A DNA stretch of 64,000 nucleotides from Actinomadura mexicana (GTDB taxonomy: Bacteria; Actinomycetota; Actinomycetes; Streptosporangiales; Streptosporangiaceae). The stretch lies in NCBI RefSeq assembly GCF_900188105.1, contig NZ_FZNP01000017.1, positions 93,071-157,070 of the forward strand, read 5' to 3'. The notes beneath the pieces are model-generated. The model was not told the DNA's origin. It saw nothing but the letters and a program-made list of their open reading frames with translations, and searched no databases. Below, in pieces: positions 61,201 to 64,000 of the stretch; position 1 is the first letter of the stretch; each line of letters opens with the position of its first letter. The translations under genes were made by a program, and so were the position numbers.

Positions 61201-64000
61201 TCCCCGAGCCGGACTTCGCCGCGTCCCTCACCGCCCGGGGGCCCCGCGACGCCCGCGAGGAGATCCTCTGCGGGATCTTCGCCGGCGTCCTCGGCCTGGA
61301 GCGGGTCGGCGTCGACGACGGCTTCTTCGACCACGGCGGCGACTCCCTCAAGGCGACCCGCGTCGTCGCCCGCGCCCGCGCCGCGCTGGACGTGGAACTG
61401 CCGGTCCGGGCGCTGTTCGAGGCCCCGACCGTCGCGGGCCTCGCCGAGTACATCGCCTCCGCCGGGGACGCCGGGCGCCCCGCGCTGCGGGCGGCGGAGC
61501 GCCCCGTCCCGCTGCCGGTGTCGTACGCGCAGGAGCGGCTCTGGTTCCTGAACCGGCTCGAAGGGCTCACCGCCACCTACAACATGCCGATTCCGCTGCG
61601 CCTCACGGGCGCGGTCGACCCCGCGGCGATGCGGGACGCGCTGCGCGACGTCGTCGCCCGGCACGAACCGCTGCGGACGCTGTTCGCCGACGCCGACGGC
61701 GAGCCGCACCAGGTGATCATCGCGCCGGACGAGGCCGACCCGCGCCTGACGGTCGGCGAGCCCGCCGACCTGCGCGCCGCCCTCCTCGCGGACGCCACCC
61801 GCGGCTTCGACCTGGCGAACGAGCTGCCGGTGCGCGCCCACCTGTACCGGCTCGGCGAGGACGAGCACCTGCTCCTCATCGTCCTGCACCACATCGCCGG
61901 CGACGGCTGGTCGATGGCGCCGCTCGCCCGCGACGTCATCACCGCCTACCTGGCCCGCCGCGACGGCGGCGCCCCCGGCTGGGCGCCGCTGCCCGTCCAG
62001 TACGCCGACTACGCCCTCTGGCAGCGCGCGCTGCTCGGCGACGAGCGCGACCGGGCGAGCCTCGCCGCCCGCCAGATCGCCTACTGGAAGGACGCCCTCG
62101 CCGGGCTGCCCGACCAGATCAGGCTGCCGCACGACCGCCCCCGTCCGGACCGCGCGTCCTACCGGGGCGGCCAGGTCGCCTTCGAGGTCCCGGCGGAGCT
62201 GGCGGACGGGTTGCGCGCCCTCGCCCGCGACCACCAGGTCAGCGTTTTCATGGTGCTCCAGGCCGCGCTCGCCGCGCTGCTCACGCGGCTCGGCGCCGGG
62301 ACGGACGTGCCGATCGGCTCGCCGATCGCGGGCCGCACCGACGAGGCCCTGGACGACCTCGTCGGCGTCTTCGTCAACACGCTGGTGCTGCGCACCGACA
62401 CCTCCGGCGACCCGTCGCTCGCCGAGCTGCTCGCCCGCGTCCGGGAGACCGACCTCGCCGCCTACGCCCACCAGGACGTCCCCTTCGAGCGGCTCGTCGA
62501 GGTGCTCAACCCGGCGCGGTCGCTGGCGCGGCACCCGCTGTTCCAGGTCATGCTGACCCTGCAGAACAACCCCGAGGCGTCGGTCGAGCTGCCGGGCCTG
62601 AACGTCGCCGTCGAGCCGGTGGACGCCGGGGTCGCCAAGTTCGACCTGGAGTTCCTCCTGGAGGCCGCCCGCGACGGCGCGGGCGGGTACGCGGGGACCC
62701 TGGAGTACGCCCTGGACCTGTTCGACCGCGCGACCGCCGAGCGGCTCGCCGGCTGGTACCGGCGGACCCTGGAGGCCGCCGTCGACTCCGGCGGCGCCGT
62801 CACCGTCGGCGCCCTCGACCTGCCCGGAGCCCCGCGGGACCTCCCGGAGGCCGGGCAGACCGGGCAGTCGGCGGGGGGGCCGGGCGAGAAGCGCCTCGTC
62901 GCGTACGTGGTCGCCGCGCCCGGCCAGACCCTCGACCCCGAGGAGCTGCGCGCCCACATCCGCGAGAGCCTGCCGGAGCCGATGGTGCCCGCCGCCGTCG
63001 TCGTCCTGGACGAGATGCCGCTCACCCCGAACGGCAAGGTCGACACCGGGGCGCTGCCGAAGCCGGAACTGGCGATCGCCCCCGCGACCGCGTACCGCGC
63101 CCCGTCCGGGCAGGCGGAGGAGGCCGTCGCCGCCGCCTTCGCCGACCTGCTCGGCGTGGACCGGGTCGGCGCCGACGACGACTTCTTCGCGCTCGGCGGC
63201 AACTCCCTCATCGCGATGCGGGTCGTCAGCCGGGTCCGCCGCGCCCTCGCCGTCGAGCTGCCCGTCCGGGCGCTGTTCGAGGCGCCGACCGTCGCGGGCC
63301 TCGCCGCCCTCCTCGGCCGCGGCGCCGCGCCCGTCCGGCCCGCGCTGGAGCCCCGCGAGCGCCCGGCCGTGATCCCGCCGTCCTACGCCCAGCAGCGGCT
63401 CTGGTTCCTCAGCCGGTTCGAGGGACCGTCCGCCACCTACAACATGCCGACCGCGCTGCGCATCCGCGGCCCGCTGGACGTGGACGCGCTCCGCGCCGCC
63501 GTCGGCGACCTCGTCGAACGGCACGAGTCGCTCCGCACGGTCCTGCCCGACAGCGGGGGAGTGCCGCGCCAGCTCATCCTGGACGCGGCCGCGGCACGGC
63601 CCGAGCTGGAGATCACCGAAACCACCGGGGCGGAGCTGCCGGCGCGGCTCGCCATGGCCGCCGGGTACGCCTTCGACATCTCCGCCGAGCCGCCGCTGCG
63701 CACCCACCTGTTCCGGGTCGGGCCGCGGGAGCACGTCGCGCTGCTGCTCATGCACCACATCGGCGGCGACGGCTGGTCGATGGCGCCGCTCGCCCGCGAC
63801 TTCATCGCCGCCTACGCGGCCCGCGCGGAGGGCGGCGAGCCGCAGTGGGCGCCGCTGCCCGTCCAGTACGCCGACTACACGCTCTGGCAGCAGGAGTTGT
63901 TCGGCTCCGAGGACGATCCCGGCAGTCTGGTCTCGCGGCAGATCGCGTACTGGCGCGAGGCGCTGGCGGGGCTGCCGGAGGAGCTGCCGCTGCCCGCCGA
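55248..64000 (+). CDS. Giant nonribosomal peptide synthetase (3' partial), C-A-T-C-A-T-C-(A tail)-T-C...
   Basis: ATG 55248 opens a frame that runs 2917 codons to the window edge. Order: C1 (residues ~5-435, EntF-like, HHVIQDAYS), A1 (~448-938), T1 (Ser985, GGDS), C2 (~1035-1480, HHIAGDG), A2 (~1498-1980), T2 (Ser2033, GGDS), C3 (~2075-2520, HHIAGDG), then only an A9-A10 tail (LVAYVV..., NGK lysine codon 63036), T3 (Ser2653, GGNS), and C4 (cut, HHIGGDG). A1 and A2 are complete and share similar pocket motifs (FDVSVFEW; SNIYGPTEAT then VY/IF), so they may load related amino acids. C1 suggests an acyl or aryl starter. Module 3 must receive its amino acid from elsewhere, most simply the separate A gene. 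Confidence 0.93.
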   Translation, partial: MSTEYVPLSAAQQSVWYAQQLAPRTPIHIAQYIEIEGAVDHELFDRVARLAAHESPAMNARLAERDGVPHQVLDPDAIATIPLVDLSGEPDPDAAARAWMREAMAEPLPPDAERLYSTALLRLAPGLHRWFIRAHHVIQDAYSGSIISRRAAEIYTALANGGEYVPAEAGDYRRVLAEEESYRASEKFERDRAYWTERFADRPVAVSLSEEMAEPTADYLSLISVVPPERTAELAVGARRLRTATQGLAIAATAAYVARMTGTEDVVLGLAVTGRTTQIALDTPAMLATILPLRVRVRPDMTVDELVRAATRASARALRHQHYRREDLLRDLKLLGERRRLHGPVINIMAFDYRLDFAGLPARMHAITTGPIDDLSINIYDNFDGAGMRVDFEAHPDLYTEDQVATHLDRYIRFLGALADVDPATPLREVELLDDAERSRVLEEWNDTAAPVEPAVVPALFEAQAARTPDAPAVTRGGTTLAYRELDERANRLAHHLIARGVGAEDFVALALPRDENLVVAALAVLKAGAAYQPIDLAYPADRVAYMLEDAAPACVITTSGADLPGTTPRVLLDALDLAGHPAVSPSDADRVRPLRPGNAAYVIYTSGSTGRPKGVVVSHANAVDLCAWAGRDFGPERLARVLFSTSLNFDVSVFEWLTPLTVGGHIEVVRDLLEVAERGGWSGTLISGVPSAMSALLGTGALPPDAGDVVLAGEALPARLVQDLRALLPDARISNIYGPTEATVYAAAWFDDGNAAGRAPIGGPIANTRAYVLDASLRPVPAGVPGELYLAGEGIARGYLRRPGLTADRFVACPFGGPGERMYRTGDLVRWDDRGRIEYLGRLDHQVKVRGFRIEPGEIETALSAHPAVTQSVVVARRDDAGDTVLVAYAVSDGADPADLKRSLAAVLPDYMVPSAIVVLDAMPLNPNGKLDRAALPAPDLAAPAGGRAPRDAREVALCAVFAEVLGVERVGIDDNFFDLGGDSLKATRVVSRARAALGADLGVRAVFEAPTVAALAAALKEAGGGVRPRLVPAERPALVPVSYAQRRLWFIHDLEGPNATYHIPIPLRLTGELDVAAIRAAMRDMMARHEALRTVFVQVEGEPYQRILAPGEMGREPEFTDVTPENLHAAVFEAATRGFDLAAEPPVRAHVFRVAEDDHLLLLVMHHIAGDGWSMEPLAADLIAAYAARAAGGEPRWEPLPVQYADYALWQREVLGGEDDPGSVIAAQLAYWREALAGLPAELALPADRPRPPRATYRGAQHPFTLAPALHEALAALGRDHRASLFMVLQAALAGLFTRLGAGTDVPIGSPVAGRSDEALNDLVGVFVNTLVLRTDTSGDPTFAELLARVREADLAAFAHQDVPFERLVEVLNPQRSMARHPLFQAMISIQNDPSARVALPGLTVALEPVDPGVSRFDLALLVDERRDASGGPAGIACRLEYALDLFDPETAASMAARLERLLAQVAADPSLPLSAVDLLDDAERDTLLRAWNATDLPVAPAVVPDLVEAQAARTPEATAVVAGRARLTYAELNARANRLARHLIGRGVGAEDFVALALPRDENLVVAALAVLKAGAAYQPIDLAYPADRVAYMLEDAAPACVITTSGADLPGPTPRVELDALRLDGLRGDDVTGAERVRPLRPANPAYVIYTSGSTGRPKGVVVSHANVVDFCAESMASYGPARLARVLFSTSLNFDVSVFEWLVPLTAGGEIEVVRDLLEVAERGGWSGTLVSGVPSAVSALLARGGLRLEAGDVALGGEALPPQLVRDVRALLPDARVSNIYGPTEATIFVTGWYDDGNTEGLAPIGRPMANTRAYVLDDRLGPVPVGVPGELYLAGDGLARGYLRRPGLTADRFVACPFGGPGERMYRTGDLVRWNRAGHIEYLGRLDHQVKVRGFRIEPGEIETALSAHPAVAQSVVLARRDAAGDTVLAGYVVGSASPAELRAFVAGTLPDYMVPSAIVVLEEMPLTPNGKLDRAALPEPDFAASLTARGPRDAREEILCGIFAGVLGLERVGVDDGFFDHGGDSLKATRVVARARAALDVELPVRALFEAPTVAGLAEYIASAGDAGRPALRAAERPVPLPVSYAQERLWFLNRLEGLTATYNMPIPLRLTGAVDPAAMRDALRDVVARHEPLRTLFADADGEPHQVIIAPDEADPRLTVGEPADLRAALLADATRGFDLANELPVRAHLYRLGEDEHLLLIVLHHIAGDGWSMAPLARDVITAYLARRDGGAPGWAPLPVQYADYALWQRALLGDERDRASLAARQIAYWKDALAGLPDQIRLPHDRPRPDRASYRGGQVAFEVPAELADGLRALARDHQVSVFMVLQAALAALLTRLGAGTDVPIGSPIAGRTDEALDDLVGVFVNTLVLRTDTSGDPSLAELLARVRETDLAAYAHQDVPFERLVEVLNPARSLARHPLFQVMLTLQNNPEASVELPGLNVAVEPVDAGVAKFDLEFLLEAARDGAGGYAGTLEYALDLFDRATAERLAGWYRRTLEAAVDSGGAVTVGALDLPGAPRDLPEAGQTGQSAGGPGEKRLVAYVVAAPGQTLDPEELRAHIRESLPEPMVPAAVVVLDEMPLTPNGKVDTGALPKPELAIAPATAYRAPSGQAEEAVAAAFADLLGVDRVGADDDFFALGGNSLIAMRVVSRVRRALAVELPVRALFEAPTVAGLAALLGRGAAPVRPALEPRERPAVIPPSYAQQRLWFLSRFEGPSATYNMPTALRIRGPLDVDALRAAVGDLVERHESLRTVLPDSGGVPRQLILDAAAARPELEITETTGAELPARLAMAAGYAFDISAEPPLRTHLFRVGPREHVALLLMHHIGGDGWSMAPLARDFIAAYAARAEGGEPQWAPLPVQYADYTLWQQELFGSEDDPGSLVSRQIAYWREALAGLPEELPLPA
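56781..56945 (+). repeat. 165-bp exact repeat inside the NRPS (copy 1, A1)
   Basis: This A1 stretch, within a 204-bp near-identical block (56757-56960), is identical base for base to 59928-60092 in A2. Another identical stretch occurs at about 57635-57743 and 60782-60890. Confidence 0.85.
59928..60092 (+). repeat. 165-bp exact repeat inside the NRPS (copy 2, A2)
   Basis: Second copy of the A1/A2 repeat, offset 3147 bases from the first. Identity including silent positions implies recent duplication or gene conversion between modules 1 and 2. Confidence 0.85.

Noticed and set aside
54984..63758. A continuous antisense reading frame of about 2,900 codons under the NRPS
   Set aside because: It mirrors the codon periodicity of the sense gene at very high GC; its product is low-complexity Arg/Val/Asp/Gly with no domain.
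1..64000. CRISPR arrays, tRNA or rRNA genes, prophage or plasmid replication genes
   Set aside because: No regularly spaced repeats, no recognisable tRNA/rRNA segments and no phage structural or replication genes were seen.

Overview
The window is very GC-rich (about 73% by eye), with G/C in nearly every third codon position, many GTG starts and 4-base ATGA/GTGA gene overlaps. Together with the protein families (DUF574-type SAM methyltransferase, Uma2, F420/PPOX protein, GAP1/DO-GTPase genes, FCD-type GntR) this points to a filamentous actinomycete, most likely Streptosporangiales (Actinomadura-like). No rRNA, tRNA or CRISPR array was seen. The window cuts a gene at each edge.

Layout. 1-3853: end of a DUF58/transglutaminase-like (TgpA) operon, whose transglutaminase domain has lost all three catalytic residues, converging on a permuted papain-fold hydrolase. 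3854-4393: a decayed IS200/IS605 TnpB copy whose right end is still recognisable. 4394-16209: housekeeping and surface functions (Thr/Ser dehydratase-like enzyme, FN3 surface protein, Ser/Thr kinase, degenerate sigma-like membrane protein, AMACR-type CoA transferase, cupin/MFS/TetR drug-efflux unit, secreted lipase). 16284-24936: a catabolic island of unknown substrate (class III aminotransferase, GntR regulator, two Asp/Glu-racemase-like enzymes, DUF3830, D-2-hydroxyacid dehydrogenase, amidase, alcohol dehydrogenase, TetR). Three near-identical TTGTCGACAA-type palindromes precede its transcription units and suggest one GntR regulon. 25026-30305: YdeP-like molybdopterin oxidoreductase, lipoprotein HtrA protease, phosphotriesterase-family hydrolase and TetR.

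30346-40446 is a compact minus-strand operon: GrpE-like, lidless Hsp70, a large coiled-coil/FN3 protein, DO-GTPase1-like, GAP1-like and membrane-anchored DO-GTPase2-like proteins. These families have been proposed as parts of NTP-dependent conflict or signalling systems of multicellular bacteria; no mechanism is known to me for this set.

40642-50930 holds assorted metabolic and regulatory genes (ACT protein, PfkB kinase, class II aldolase, enoyl-CoA hydratase, PPOX protein, hydrolase, ADP-ribosylglycohydrolase with AraC, DUF2000, acyl-CoA dehydrogenase, Uma2, methyltransferase) and an SDR fragment. 50977-64000 is the start of a nonribosomal peptide cluster: sbnA/sbnB make L-2,3-diaminopropionate; a separate gene encodes an adenylation domain that stops before motifs A9-A10; and a giant NRPS runs off the window with an EntF-like first condensation domain. 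The third NRPS module has no adenylation core but keeps exactly the missing A9-A10 tail, so one adenylation domain appears to be split between two genes.
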